DNA from: Pontederia crassipes
Taxonomy: Eukaryota; Streptophyta; Magnoliopsida; Commelinales; Pontederiaceae
Length of the DNA stretch: 64,000 nucleotides
Reading direction: 5' to 3'
Assembly (NCBI GenBank): GCA_030549335.1
Contig: CM060186.1
Span: forward strand, 20,141,189 to 20,205,188
Of the stretch, positions 36,126-55,156 are shown piece after piece; position 1 is the first letter of the stretch; every line of letters begins with the position of its first letter. The notes beneath the pieces are model-generated. The model did not search any database. It was given only the letters and a program-made list of their open reading frames with translations, and was not told the origin of the DNA. The translations under genes and the position numbers were made by a program.

Positions 36126-37068
36126 TGTCACAGACATAATCCACAAATATCAAATCCTTTGTAGACAAGCTCATCAATCTAACAAGTCATCAACACAAAT
36201 TTTTGTCTGTATCCATCTCTGGTCATTTGGATCAAGATCCTTTTCTTTTCCTTATATAAATCTCTAAACTTTAATGATTGCTTACAGTCATTGGCTATTA
36301 TAACTATGATGATCATAAATATACTAAGTAAGATTCTTAAATCATCGTAGGTACCCTTTGGCCAGTCTTCAGATAGAAGTCCAATAACTACATATATCAA
36401 AGCTTAAGTCATCAGAATGATCAATGTCAAATCTTTGTAAAGCAACCTAAACAAACATCTATAATCTTATTGGTGATTTTTAGACATACTTGTTGAAAAA
36501 AGATATTCTACTTATCATTATCATAACATCAAGTGATATAGAGATCTTCCTTGCTTTTCCATCTAGTCATCCATTGCTCTTCAAAGTCTTGTTATTATGT
36601 CCACATGCAATGGATGCTAACTCATCTAGGTTAATGCAATAGTCAGTTTTTCTTCTGTTTTGAGATATGATATTTTTGTGTGCTATGCGTTAAAGAAAAA
36701 ATCAAAGAGAGCAGAACATCAACAGAGAACCAAAGAGAGCAGAACATCAATAGAGAATAATACATACAATTATCTTCTGCTCATATAGAATCAAAGATTG
36801 CACCATCAATAAATTGAAGAGTAGTCTTCTGCATATAAAGAGAAACTCAATCTATTCTAGTATAAGAATGTTTGTCTCGAGAAGAAAATATAGTATAAAT
36901 TATAAGGGTCAAGGAAAAGAAATTTTGGAAAAGAAATTTTTTCTTAGTGTTAGTGTGATACAAAAAAATCATTAGTTAGAATGACCAAATAAGAAGGAAG
37001 TATTCATTCTTATCCTTCACAACATATATCTAAATTTCGGGGACAAAATTTTTTAAGGAGGAGAGAAT

Positions 37069-39912
37069 TATCTCAGACGTGATCCACAAATATCATTTTA
37101 ACATAATCTTACCTTTAATTAGCATTTTAAGTAAGTTTAAATGCTCATATAGCCATGGTTGCGTGTAGCAACTAACCTTTGGATTAAAGCATAATCATAA
37201 TTAAATTATTGATAAGCGTTAAAAAGAAATTATATAAGATTATTAAGAATAAATTATAATATTTGTAAATATTATAATAAATATGTTTAACTATAATTAA
37301 ATATGATTAATTAGGGGTTTAACATTAATGTTTAACAAAATAATATGATTTGACCTTTATTCCAACCAATAGGATTTCAAGCAGCTCAAGCAGGCAGCTC
37401 ACCAGCTGCTAAGTAATGAATATTTCGAACCGTCATACGACATGTTAAAAATCTGGAAAAATATATAAATCAATGATTTGTATCCTACGCAAGCAAAATA
37501 ATTTGCAAGATGAAATCCCAAGCCGAACCTCCTCAAGAAATTCGGCAAATGTGCTGAGTTAAGGTCAATTTGCATATCTGAAATCAACCCTCATCTTCAT
37601 ACGATTATATCTTCCTTGTTAGTTCTTCATAAATCGCGAAATTTTATATTCTTCATACTATTGACGTAGCTTTTCATTACCATAAGAATCATATAAAAAG
37701 AACTTCTGTAGAGAAAGTTATGAACCGAGAACCGTAGGTCGCTCACTCTATCCCGAATCAGAGACAGGTCCGCCTTGTAGATTAGGGTATGATTAGGATA
37801 AATAGAATTATGGTTTGAAATTTATACATGTTAAATTATACTTCATGAGGGTTCGGTGAAAAGTAGAATCATCCAATTTGAATTTGTAGAGGCGGAGAAA
37901 TGAATTTTTCATTACATAGTAATTTTTCTTTCAGGTTCCAGGAAATTAACAGAACACGACTCGAATTGGCTATTTTTTTCATAGAGCTATACAAGGAGTT
38001 AAATTCTCTAATTTTCATGACAAAATACTAAGGAAGTCTAGTTTTCATAAAAAATATTATCTAGTTAAATGGAAAAGTTGAATAAACATATAAATCAATC
38101 TTTCTGTGACACACAGTTTATCAGGATACAAACCCTAGGTAAGATTGCCTTAGATGTTATTACTTCCTCATTTGGACTTAGTTAATGATATGTGGGGGTT
38201 GGAAACCTTAGTAATTATAGTTTTTAATTTATCCAGAATAATTTGCCTATGTGGTTAAGAAGTTATGAATTATTCATTGACAAGTACTCAGTCTGAAATC
38301 TTAAGACAGCACATAGTTAAACTTTGAAAATTTTAATAGTTGGGAGTGTGAAGTAGCATATGAACATAAACACCTGAAATTACATATTAGTATTAGAAGG
38401 GATTATATGCATTTTATGGTGAATAAGTGTTCATGCATGAGCATGCATTGCATATTATTATTATTAGTAATTGGAAATTAAAATAGCATCAATGCTTGTA
38501 GGAAATCAACAAGCTACAAGTGAAAGAAGGAAAATCTAATAAACCTCTTTGAAAACATAAAGCATAAGGTGAGTGGGTAAATTTACAACATAGTAAAATA
38601 TTATATGTTAGTTCTTTTATTTATGATATTATCTCAAGCAAAGATTATTATTATTATTATTGAAACATACCTTGAGCTATGAAAAGTATTTATGATATTT
38701 TTCAAGAATTTCATATGAGATGAAGTAACATCTTATACAAAAGTGTTTTCAGGGAACAATAATAATAAGTTTTACTTGATAATAATATGATATTATGACA
38801 TGTGTATTTTGATATTTTTAAACTCCATGTGTTCATTACCCATGCTATTTGAAAAAGGTCTTTAGGACCGCATTCGATATACATGAAGCCTTTGGGGCGT
38901 ATATCGAGTGTCTTTGCCCTTTGGGGGCTGCTCTGCGTGCACATATTGACCCATGATATACTCTGCGTATCTGAGAATCATGATTGGGTGGCACACAATC
39001 ATGATTGGGATACGTATTGACCCATGATTTGCTCTGCGTATTTGAGACTCTTTGATTGTGAAGCTCTGCATAACTATATGACACACAATCATGAAGGAAT
39101 ACGTATTGACCCATGATTTGCTCTGCGTATCTGATACTCTTAATTATGAAGCTCTGCTTAACTATATAACACATGATCATAGAGGGATACGTATTGACCC
39201 ATGATGAGTATGTGCAATGACACATGCGTGAAGTTTAACTATGAATATGATGATATCTTGAATAATTTGTATTTATGTGAAAGTTCATATGATTTGAAAA
39301 CTTATGTGCTATGAGTTATGCTTTAACTATTTTTTGATATGAAAGAAATATGATTATTTAAATATTATATGCACTCGTATTGTTCTCCTATGTTGTACAT
39401 TTCTTTCACTCACTGAGCAAACGAATGTTGCTCACATTATGATTGTTGAATTATTCAGATGATTCTAAGTTCTCGAGTTGAGTTGACTTGAAGCTTGATT
39501 TGACGCATATAGAAGAGATCGAACCGCCGGACATTGCTATTTTTTCACTTTTATTTTCCCCTTCACTTTTGCTTTTGAAACATGCATGTAATAGATAATT
39601 CTAAATGTTGTAATTAAATTGGTGAGAAAACTTTTTGTAAAGTTGTATAAAACTTGATCCTGTGAGGTGTTATATGAGAGAGGGTTAGTGGAAAAAAATT
39701 ATAATGACAATATGTGAATGATATATCTTATAACTATTTATTTAAACTTTGATGAATATATATATATATATATGCATCCTTTGTATGTATTGGCAAATGA
39801 CATAAGATAAATAAGGGAGAAGGTTTTGCTAATTTTATTTATAGAATTGCTAAACATAATTTAAAAAGGTAATAGTTGGGATTAGAACTTAGTCACATAA
39901 TGGGGTGTGACA
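37069..39912 (+). repeat. LTR of the permuted element
   Basis: Starts TATCTCAGACGTGATCCAC after a purine tract and ends GGTGTGACA before a primer site. Near 39412, CACTCACTGAGCAAACGAATG, then GCTCACA, is a motif common in Tekay/Del LTRs. Length is about 2.84 kb. Confidence 0.65.
38942..39215 (+). repeat. ~88-bp tandem repeats inside the LTR
   Basis: The words (TACGT)ATTGACCCATGAT, then CTCTGCGTAT, start at 38942, 39011, 39100 and 39188. Two spacings are 89 and 88 bp and the first is shorter (69 bp). Units also share ACACAATCATGA and GAAGCTCTGC. Confidence 0.9.
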
Positions 39913-39917
39913 GAGTT

Positions 39918-39930
39918 TGGTATCAGAGCC
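39918..39930 (+). other. Primer-binding site after the permuted LTR
   Basis: TGGTATCAGAGCC, five bases after the LTR end TGTGACA, in plus orientation. Confidence 0.85.
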
Positions 39931-42900
39931 ATGTTATAAGATTCTATAGACAGTATGACTTAAGTTTAAGGTTAGGTGACATTATTTGCATTAGATTAAT
40001 AGTGCATGCTTTTGATTACTTTTCTTATTTTATTTTGAAGGGGTAAAGATATCACCACATGAGTAATGTGGTGATGGCCAATTTGATATTATTGGCATTT
40101 GTAAATTTGCTCCGCCTGATGATCGACCTATTAGGAGTGCATTTTCATCTCATGCATTATGCATCGGTACCCATGATGTGATCATAATAGATCCATCAAT
40201 AATGTTTCATGATGGCAATGTTACGAATCAAACTAGTAGTACTTGCAAGAGATATAAATGAATATGGAGTCAAAAGGGACTAAGTGAGAAATGATGACAT
40301 ATTTCATTTCTTTAAATATCTAAGACTATAATGTCTTATCTAAAGGTGATTGATTAGTTCGTCAACATGTCATTTCACATTATTTTAAGAAAGAAGTTTA
40401 CTTTGAGTTATTAGGAATATTAAGAGTTACATTTTTTGATAAATGTTAGAATTTTCTTCTCTTGCATTATTTCTTCTCTTGAACGTGTGTTCCCGGCATT
40501 TCTTGTCTGCATAGGCCTTCTGACGATCTTGAGCTGACTTCATCATTTTCTTTATCAATTCAACTCTGTCTGCGTACTCCTGGGTCTGATTCTGTAATTC
40601 AGCATTCAAGATCTTTCTTTCGCCCACTTTGCCTCAATATGCTAGGGAGCGACATGATCGACCATACAATGCCTCAAAGGGGGACATCTTTATGTTAGCA
40701 TGAAAACTATTATTGTAGGAGAATCAATAAGAGGAAGATGTTTGTCCCAGCTACCGTGTCAATCCAATGCACATGCTCTAAGCATGTCTTTCAGTGTCTG
40801 GATTGTCCTCTCAGATTGTCCGTCGATCTGAGGATGGAAGGTTGTACTATAGCGAAGCCTCGTCCCGAAAGCATTCTAGAGGCTCTTTCAAAATCTTGAT
40901 GTGAATCTGGGGTCTCTATCAGACACAATGGTTGACGGGATTTCATGTAGCCTAACGATCTCCTGCACATATAAGTCCATTAGACTTTCAAGAGATTGTT
41001 TTACCTTAATGGATAGGAAGTGAGCCGATTTAATGAGACGGTCACTATCACCCAGATGGCATCGTGTCCTTTTTTAGTCCGGGATAAATTCGTAATGAAA
41101 TCCATTGATATCTCTTCCCACTTCCACTGTGGGATGCCAAGACTCTTTAAAGTCCCCTGAGGTTTTTGGTGTTCCACTTTGAGCTGTTGACAAACTATGC
41201 AGTTGGAGACATAGTCTGTGATCTCCTTCTTCATATCTGACTACCAGAAACTCCACTGTGTATCTTTATACATTTTGGTACTCCCTGGGTGGATTACAAA
41301 TTCAAACTTGTGGCACTCGTCTAGGACTTCTCTTCGCAGTTCCGGATTGTTCGGTACCCATAAATGATTATGGTACCTGATGCCACCATCAGAAGAGACA
41401 TTAAAATTTATTGTCTCGAGGCTAGTCTTTATCATCATTGTCTGATAGTCAGGATCTTCAACCTATGCTTCAATGATCCTTCCTATGATATCTGGTATTA
41501 TACACTGCATCATCATACTGATCCGTTATGTCTCACCCTTGGCATCCACTTGAAGAGTTCTTCCATCATTTCGAATTGTCGAAGACGCATGAAGGCAATA
41601 GATCCTTCCCACTTCCGACTAAGTGCATCTGCTACAGAGTTTACTTTACCAAGATGGTAGTTGATAGCAAACTCATAGTCCTTCAAGAATTCAATCCATC
41701 TCCTTTGACGCATATTCAGATCCTTCTGTGTGAAGACATATTTCAAATTCTTGTGGTCAGTGTAGATCACAAATTCTTCTCCATATAGATAGTGGCGCCA
41801 AAGCTTAAGGGCAAATACCACTGATGTCAGTTCGAGGTCATGTATTGGATAATTAACATCATGTTTCTTCAGCTGTCGGGAAGCGTATGTTACAACCTTC
41901 CCATGTTGCATCAACACACATCCTGTACCGCTGGCGTCACTATAGACTACATAATCACCATTGCCTGATGGTAACGTGAGGATTGATGCTGAAGTTCGCT
42001 TCTTTAGTTCTTGAAAGTTCTCTTCATACTTGGTTGATCAGATAAATTTTTCTCCTTTCCTTATAAGCTTGGTCAGCGGCAATGTAATTCTGGAGAAGTC
42101 CTTGATGAATCGTCTATAGTATCCTGTCAGACCAAGAAAACTCCTAATCTCAAAGACATTCTTTGGTTGAGACCAGTTGGATACTGCTTCTACCTTCGTT
42201 GGGTCGACTAAGATCTCATCTTTGAAGACGATGTGGCCAAGGAATATCATCTCTTCCTGTCAGAATTCACATTTGGAGAACTTTGCGTATAATTTCTTTG
42301 CCCGCAAAGTTTCTAAGACTATCCTCAGGTGTTCTCTATACTGCTCTATGCTTGGTGAGTAGATGAGGATGTCATCGATGAAGACTATCACGAACTTGTC
42401 CAGATGTTCGTTGAAAGTCCGATTCATGAGATCCATGAATACTACTGGGGCGTTGATTATTCCAAACGGCATCACAAGGAACTCATAATGTCCATATCTT
42501 GATCTGAAGGCTATTTTTTGGATGTCTTCTTCGGCTATCCTGAGCTGATGATAGTCGCTCCTTAAATCAATCTTGGAGAAAACCTTTACCTTGGATAGCT
42601 GATCAAATAAGTCATCGATGTGCAGTAGTGGGTATTTATTCTTCACTGTGACTTTGTTCAACATTATGTAGCCGATATAAAGTCTTAGTGAGTCATCCTT
42701 CTTCTTGACGAAGAGGACCGGTGCACCCCATGGTGAGACACTAGGCCTGATGAAACTTTTGTCCAGCAGCTCTTGAATCTGGGTCTTCAATTCATTCATC
42801 TCGGCTGGGGCCATATGATATGGGGCTTTGGAGATGGGCACCGTACCAAGTGCCACTTCAATATGAAAGTCTATCTCCCTTCTGGGTGGTAAACCACTTA

Positions 42901-45436
42901 CATCCACAGGAAAAACATTAGGAAATTCCCTTACGACCTCTATATTCTGAGGGGTCTTCTTTGACTCTTCTATCTTGGTCACACTTGCTAGATAATCTCT
43001 ACATCCCTTTCGAAGAAGTTTATGTGCCTTCATGACAGAGATTATGATTTTAACTTCCTTGCGGGCTATGCCTCTGACAATGATTTTGTCTGTACTCTGT
43101 GTACCTATAATCACTTTCTTTTCTTTACACAATATAGAAGCGTCATGGGATGTTAGCCAATCCATGCCCAAAATAATATCATAATCTCTCATAGGGATGA
43201 TGATAGGATTTGCAGTGAAATTCTTTTTATCTATCTCTATGGATACATTAAAAAGATATTTTGTGGTAATCAGGGTTTCTTGTGGGGTCAAGATATTCAT
43301 CTTATGTTCTAAATTCATTGCAGTTATCCCTAAGGTAGTAGCACATTCTTCAGATATGAATGAATGAGAGGCACCGGAATCGAACAATACTATAGTGGGT
43401 AGTTCAGCTACGAATAGCGTACCTCGAATGACCTCAGCGTCATTCACTGGGGCGTCATCTTCCAAGTTGAAGAGTCTTCCTTGTACTAGTTGTTGTTGCC
43501 CACGTCTCGGGCAGTTCACTGCGATGTGGCCCATTCCACAGTAGTAGAAACATGCTCCAATTTTCATGCGACATTCCCTTGCGTGAGTTCTGTCAAAGTG
43601 TTATATAGGACCTGCTCACCTTGTGTGGGTGATGCTTGAGGGGCTCTGGGAGGCTGTTTCCTCTGTTGCTGGGCTAGGCACCTCGGCGCCTGCTGAGGGG
43701 GTCATTGGTTCTGTTGTTGTGGTTGTTGTTGCTGTGGTGGAGGAGTTTGTTGTGGAGGATGATATGACTATTGTTGTGGACGGTTATACTGCTGAAGCAC
43801 TAGGTAAGGGCGGGGCCGATTGTCCCGGCGTTGCTGTTGACGGTTGTTCCCCCTAAATTAGTGTTGTTGGTGGGAGCTCTGGCCTACATTCGACTGGACC
43901 ATCTTGTCCTTCTGAAGGTCCTGGTGGTCCTTCTCAGTCATTATGGCCAAGCTAATCATCTCATCCAGGGTTTTGCAATTCCCTGGTCTTGTCTGGGACC
44001 TCAAGGTGGGGTTCAGATCGTCGACGAAACGCTTTGTTATGTCTTGTTCGTCCATGATTAGCTTTGAGTACTTCTTCAGTCTGACGAACTTGGTCATGTA
44101 TTGGGACACCGTCATGGTCCCTTGTTCCAAGTTCAGGAATTCTTTCTGTTTCAAATCTCTTTGGAACGCAGGGAAGAAGCACGTCTCAAATGCCTTACGG
44201 AAGTCCTCCCAGGCAACGATTCTCACATTTGGAAAACTGGTGGCTTTCTTTGCCTTCCACCATTCTTTCGCGTCCTTCTGGAGAGTGATTCTAGCGAACA
44301 GCACCTTCTTGTTCTCAGGGATGTCCAGGATGTCGAACTTATCCTCTATTGTCTCCATCTATGCCCCCTTCTCTATTAAACATCGGAGGCTTCAATCTTC
44401 AGAACTCTTGCATGGTGCAGGGGAGGGGAACTTGCCGTCCTTGCTGCACTGGTGGTTCAGGTGGAGGAGGAGAAGGTGGAGGTGGAGGAGGAGGGACGAA
44501 TGGGGTCTCTGCTTCATTGTGTATCTCATTGTCTGTTGTCAAAGTTAGACCCTTGCAAACTTCTATGAGGAGACATCTATAAAAAAAACCATGAGAATCT
44601 TTGATAAATGACATAGAATTAAAGATTTTTAATCAAAATTAAAATCTAGGAATATAATTGAAACCTTACGGCTTAATATCCGCTTAAAAATTCAATTCAT
44701 GCTCATGATAGCGTTAGTCAAAACAAAGCATAAGCATTCATTTAAGGCACACTAAGGCCTTCAACATCGAAAAGCCATTCTACACTAATCATTGCGTCGC
44801 GAAGTTTCCCCAGGTTCCTCCTTGGAGATTCTTCTGTGCTTAGCATAGTCTGGGCTTTCACATTCGAAATGCCCAAATTATTCGCAATAATTGCAGTATG
44901 GCTCTGGATCTTCTTCTTCTTCGTCTGAAGATAGACAGACAGGGTTTGATCCGTGACCCTGCACCTATTCGTCTTATAATCTGAAATTTTCTCCTTCGTT
45001 CCCTTTCTTCAGATGTCTCAGCTGGCGGGGAAGGTATCACTGGATTGTTGCTCCCCACGATTTCCAAATCTGAATGCTCATGTTCTTCTGGAGCAGGAGG
45101 TGGTGGAATCGCACGGACCGCGACCACGCACGCGACCTTGTGCCAATACTTGCACCTACTCTTGTTCTTGAGCTAGTGCAGTGGGAGGGTGCATAACTGC
45201 CTCAGCTACCCAAAAGATTCGGTGTCCACCACGTACTACTCTAGACATTATGCGATGCCGAGGCATCTATAAAAATGAGTTAACTTAATAATATAAGTAT
45301 AATCTACAATGAGAATGTACTTAGCACTTACTTGAGGAGTGGAGCCGTAGATGCTTGAGAAGCTTGCACATAACTTTACTTTAAGTTAATAGAACAATGT
45401 GAGTAATAATGACTGTGTGTGGAGCCAAGAACTTAA

Positions 45437-45448
45437 GCTCTGATACCA
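45437..45448 (-). other. Primer-binding site of the gypsy element
   Basis: The minus strand reads TGGTATCAGAGC, the perfect plant initiator-Met-tRNA type site, three bases inside the 5' LTR boundary at 45452. Confidence 0.9.
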
Positions 45449-45451
45449 AAT

Positions 45452-47796
45452 TATAACACTCCCAAAATTGCCCTTCCTACCACGAAGGTAGTCAGGTTGA
45501 CTCCAAGAGCGTTACACTGTCTATTACACTATTGACCATGACCATTCAATAAAATGGTATACGTGGCATCAATATAATACCAATTATAAGCAAAGACTTT
45601 AATGCGAAAGTTTAAACATTAGAATGTCAAGAGACATTGATAGTTAGGTCTATAACAAAGCGAAGCAATTCACAACTTAACAAGTTCATCAGAAGGAAAA
45701 GTTCAATATGCGGAAGAATATGATGTCTATCAATAGAAGAAAACATGATGAAACGTAAGTGCATATTTCAAGAGCTTGTAGCAATAGTTTGTGTCATGTG
45801 CAGCGTTCTCCAAGCTCTGCTGTCCTCCATCACCTCATCAATTTGGGTTCTCACCTGCAAAATCCCAATGCAGGGGAATCGAATACCCGTGAGCAAAGAT
45901 GTCCAGTACAATAGAAATATAGACGATGAGGTAAGAATCAATGATGATCATAGAAACGATATATCAGCGATGAACAACTATATACTTTGACTTCCATACA
46001 TTGCCTATAATAAGTCACACATCATACTTTAACATTATCAATATATGTACTATGTTCTTTACTATAACTATACTTTGTCTTTACGATATTCTGCATTATC
46101 TATACCATACCATTTTTCATACTTTACTATACCATATTCTATGACATGTTATACAATACTTTACTTTGCATTTACTTTACTGTGAATTGCACTACGTCTT
46201 TTACATTACTATGATATCTTTAAAGTTAGTTATCATATGCGAGCTCGACTTTATTAAGTTTGGGATGCCAGATGTGTCTCTCTAAATCTGTAAAGCCAGT
46301 AAGCCCAAAGAGGGGAAAGGTGTGACAATGCATCACCCAATTCGAAATGCAGGTGGGAGAGAATCTACACTCTAGGAACAGTAGTCATTTAAGAACATGT
46401 AGGTTCACTGTCTCCTCAGTTAACTACCTATCCATCTGGCTCGATACTATGTTCTTTGGGAGAAGGAGTGTGACCATTGCATCACCCTTCTTCAAGATAC
46501 AGGTGGGAAAGGACCTGAAATCTCAGGAACAGTGGTCATTGAAGACCAGTAGGTTCGTTGTCTTCTCAGCTAACTACTTGCCCCTCTCTATACAATACTA
46601 TAATCTTTATTCCATACATTGGGGCGGCACATAGCAATCCCACATCTTTACTTTTACTTTACATATCTTTGTTCATCTTTAATATTACGTAGAAATTAGA
46701 AGAGGAAGGGATTCCTTTTTTCTCAAAAGGGTTGGTTCTCTGTTTCTTTAAGGTTCTCAATGAGATTCCACCTAATTCCGTCGAGGACAGGGCATAATTT
46801 CCGAAGGATTTAACTCAACGGAAAGGGTCACTGAACCCGGGCCGGGTGGAATCGAACTCGGGCCGAGTCTTATTTGGGGTCAATATGCGTATGGCCCGAG
46901 CCGAGTCAGTGGGAACTCGGGTCGAGTCTTATTCGGGGCATTAATACACACTACCCGGGCCGAGTTGAGGTTAACTCGGGCCGGGTTGATGATTGTACAC
47001 TAGTCATCCTCTCGGTCGAGCTTACGCTCGGCCTAGTCGACGCTTCGGCACGACCCGGGCCGAGTTCAACTCGAACCAAGTCGGGTCGTGGTACGAGAAT
47101 TGCGCGACGTCGTCGGCAAATAAACTCGGGTCGGGTTTAATCACTTTCGGGCCGCGTCCTGGTATAACTCGGACCGAGTCGACAGGCACTCGGGCCAGGT
47201 CCTATCGCGCAGAAACTGCGCCAGTTATCTTCTTCATCTCCGGAGACCCTTCGGCCGTCGGATTGAGAAGGCCACAACATGAACATTAATTCCATAGTAC
47301 TCAGGATCAAAATAATATTCTACTATGCATCGATAGATTTCTAATTCATCGTCTAGGGGGATTTAGATTCTAAGGTACCTCTGTTTTCGAACGTCGGAGT
47401 TCGTCGGCGATTTTCTCGTCGTCCGTCGATCACCCGTCGTTCCTAGCCGACAAGGAAAGTTCGCTTGGTTCCTACGCACGTCGAGGAAGAGTCGCCGTGC
47501 ATCGAAGGTCGTGGGATCGTCTGTCGTTTGTCGTCGAAATCGCGCCCTGATTCGTCTCTGTACGTGCGTCGCTGCATCGTTCGCCGGTGGAAAAAGAGGA
47601 GAGGAAGGAACGGGATGGCGGTCGACAGGGGTATGCAAGGGGGCGCGAGAGTCACCCTCGCGTCCCTCTTTATAGCATCGGCCGGCCGATCGTGGGCGCG
47701 ATCGGGGGAGGATTTACCTCCCCTGTCGGTCGTTTTCCTCATGCGACGTTTCCTTTTTTTTTAATCCTTTTCCTTATAAAACTTAGATACGTTACA
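45452..47796 (-). repeat. Right (5') LTR of the gypsy element, complete
   Basis: 2,345 bp. In plus orientation it starts TATAACACTCCCAAAATTG and ends GATACGTTACA, so the minus-strand LTR starts TGTAACGTATC. It carries a promoter-like TATAAAG at about 47668-47674 on the minus strand. Confidence 0.85.
47668..47674 (-). promoter_or_regulatory. TATA box of the gypsy 5' LTR
   Basis: GCTATAAAGAGGG on the minus strand, in a GC-rich setting about 125 bp inside the LTR, is the only good TATA motif near the LTR start. This part is missing from the left LTR. Confidence 0.6.
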
Positions 47797-48056
47797 ATTC
47801 TTGCGGACCGAAGAAGAATAGTGTCTCTGCCTCTTACACACATTGTATAACCTACTGCAAGTGGCTTCCTATTATTAAGATGGAGTTTCACGCCAGTAAA
47901 CAAATCCTATAATTAAATATAGAAAAAAAAAAGTCTCATGAAACGAAAAGAGCAGAATTATGTGGACAAAATTGGCGATGATGGAGAGATGCCAACTCCC
48001 TGACTCTCTCTCTGCAAATTATAAACCAAATCTAGAAGTACCAGACATACTGTGCA

Positions 48057-53904
<5,848 letters not shown>

Positions 53905-54550
53905 GGCCACGCGGTGCTAACTGCTGTATGCGGCCTTGGGTGTGGAGCGGTGACAACATCAACAACAAGAGCAGCATTCAAGTGTTACTCCGCCAACCAT
54001 ATACAAACAAGAAGAAGAAGAGTGGAGAGGTCCACATCCTTTTTCCTTTTTGTCTTCATCTGTTCTTTTCTCCGTTACCCACGCCTTTCTACAAAATCTC
54101 TTTCTCTTCTCCTCGGTCGTCCTCTCCCACAGCGCCTGCTCTCGCTGACACGTCCATTGCCGTAGAAAAAAGCAACCTTCACAAAGAAAGGACGAATCCG
54201 CACTCATCAATCGTGTACGTAAACTCAATGTCGTCTTCTTGACATGAAGACCGCGAGTCCATCCATCGACCCCATCATCCAATCAAAATAGGGAACTCGT
54301 GGGAAGAGATCAAATTCCACATGTCCGTGGTCGACCGGACGTATGTGACGGGACAAGTTTAAAAAATTTTCTACAAAATTTATTACGTTTATTTATTAAA
54401 ATTAAATTACAATTAAAAAAATTTTCTACATTTTTTTTAATTTATTACATTTATATCGTAATATTCCGACCTACCCACGAACCAAACTTACTACTATCAA
54501 TTTACTGCTTTAAACTAAAGAAACTAACTCAATGTTTTTTTTTATTTTTA
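53905..54550. promoter_or_regulatory. 5' flank of the receptor kinase
   Basis: This lies directly upstream of the receptor-kinase start codon (minus strand) and should hold its leader and core promoter. I see a pyrimidine/purine-rich leader-like stretch (about 54000-54170), but no single convincing TATA box. The frames at 53797-54165 and 53898-54242 (plus) and 53690-53977 (minus) overlap exon 1 in other frames and are not genes. Confidence 0.4.
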
Positions 54551-54680
54551 TTTTATAGCCGGTCTCAAGCTCGGATAAAGGAGGAGGATTGTGTTACAGT
54601 CAGCGTAAAATCCTGTCGAATTTCATGAACATGAATCAAATAGTCGACCTCACCTAATGAGATAAGACTTTGTTATTGTT
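54551..54680 (+). mobile_element. SINE copy, decayed
   Basis: Contains GGTCTCAAGCTCGGATAAAG, GAGGAGGATTGTGTTA, TCATGAACATGAATCAAA and a decayed 3' domain (GTCGACCTCACCTAATGAGA, TAAGACTTTGTTATTGTT). The same succession occurs in the SINE inside the copia element. No clear flanking duplication, so it is older. It lies between the two intact genes. Confidence 0.8.
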
Positions 54681-55156
54681 CTTCTTCTTCCGAGGGCAAT
54701 TAGGTTTCACAAAATGCAACAAAGCATATGAAGGATCTGCCTTTTGGACAAAATAACTTCAATAGAAACCTCCATAAGAAATACAAATGTTGGGTTAAAA
54801 AAGGATTTTTGACTCATGAATAACAGAAGATAATATAATACTAAGAAATGACAAAACATTAACAAAGAAATGACCTCTCCTGCAGTTTTGTCATAAACAG
54901 ACCACTCTAAAATTCATGCAGCTGACCCATCATCTAGCTCACAGACATGACACTTGAGGCAAAATATTTACATAATAAATACTGAAAATACAAATATAGA
55001 ATAGGGCATTAAGTTTTGGTTACACTTGTTCTCAATGAATAATAAATGCATAATCTTAAGACATTTCGAAGAATATCAAACTATAGCAACACGCGGAAAG
55101 AAGGACCACATATTTCAACTGTCTACCGTGGGAAAAGGAATGACAGCACACTCTTA
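54681..55156. other. Short intergenic stretch downstream of the SNARE gene
   Basis: AT-rich, without a recognisable gene. Part of it should be the 3' untranslated region and polyadenylation region of the SNARE gene, which ends at 55157 on the minus strand. Confidence 0.5.

Larger units (their letters stand above)
36126..40430 (+). mobile_element. Second gypsy-type LTR element in permuted order
   Basis: Starts TGTCACAGACATAATCC (LTR-like start). At 37025-37066 it has TTTCGGGGACAAAATTTTTT and AAGGAGGAGAG, the typical end of a Tekay/Del interior with polypurine tract. Next comes an LTR (37069-39912, ending TGTGACA), then a primer site TGGTATCAGAGCC (39918-39930) and about 500 bp of leader. It then meets minus-strand pol of the surrounding element at about 40430. 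Thus the 3' internal end lies before, and the 5' internal end after, one LTR. No coding domain is left. A 29-bp direct duplication (AAAGAGAGCAGAACATCAA words) lies at about 36697-36755. Confidence 0.6.
33960..47796 (-). mobile_element. Tekay/Del-like Ty3/gypsy element, broken and interrupted
   Basis: LTRs at 33960-36125 (incomplete) and 45452-47796 flank a minus-strand interior. On the minus strand the order is gag (about 45100-43860; Pro-rich front, then an EWWKAKKA-type core), CCHC knuckle ([14 protein letters not shown], about 43540), protease ([12 protein letters not shown], about 43390), reverse transcriptase ([11 protein letters not shown], about 42370), RNase H (about 41920-41560) and integrase (about 41400-40500). 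RT before integrase marks Ty3/gypsy. There are several breaks. Sequence that would hold the end of pol, the purine tract and the last 151 bp of the left LTR is replaced by a second element (36126 to about 40430). Flanks attcc/attct are a likely target duplication. In a 246-bp sample the LTRs differ at 14 sites, about 6%. Confidence 0.85.

Noticed and set aside
38942-39215. Regularly spaced repeats considered as a CRISPR-like array
   Set aside because: Units are imperfect, spacing is irregular, they lie inside a plant LTR, and the genome is eukaryotic.
43943-44548. 201-codon plus-strand frame
   Set aside because: Antisense to the gypsy gag region, which has clear gag features on the minus strand.
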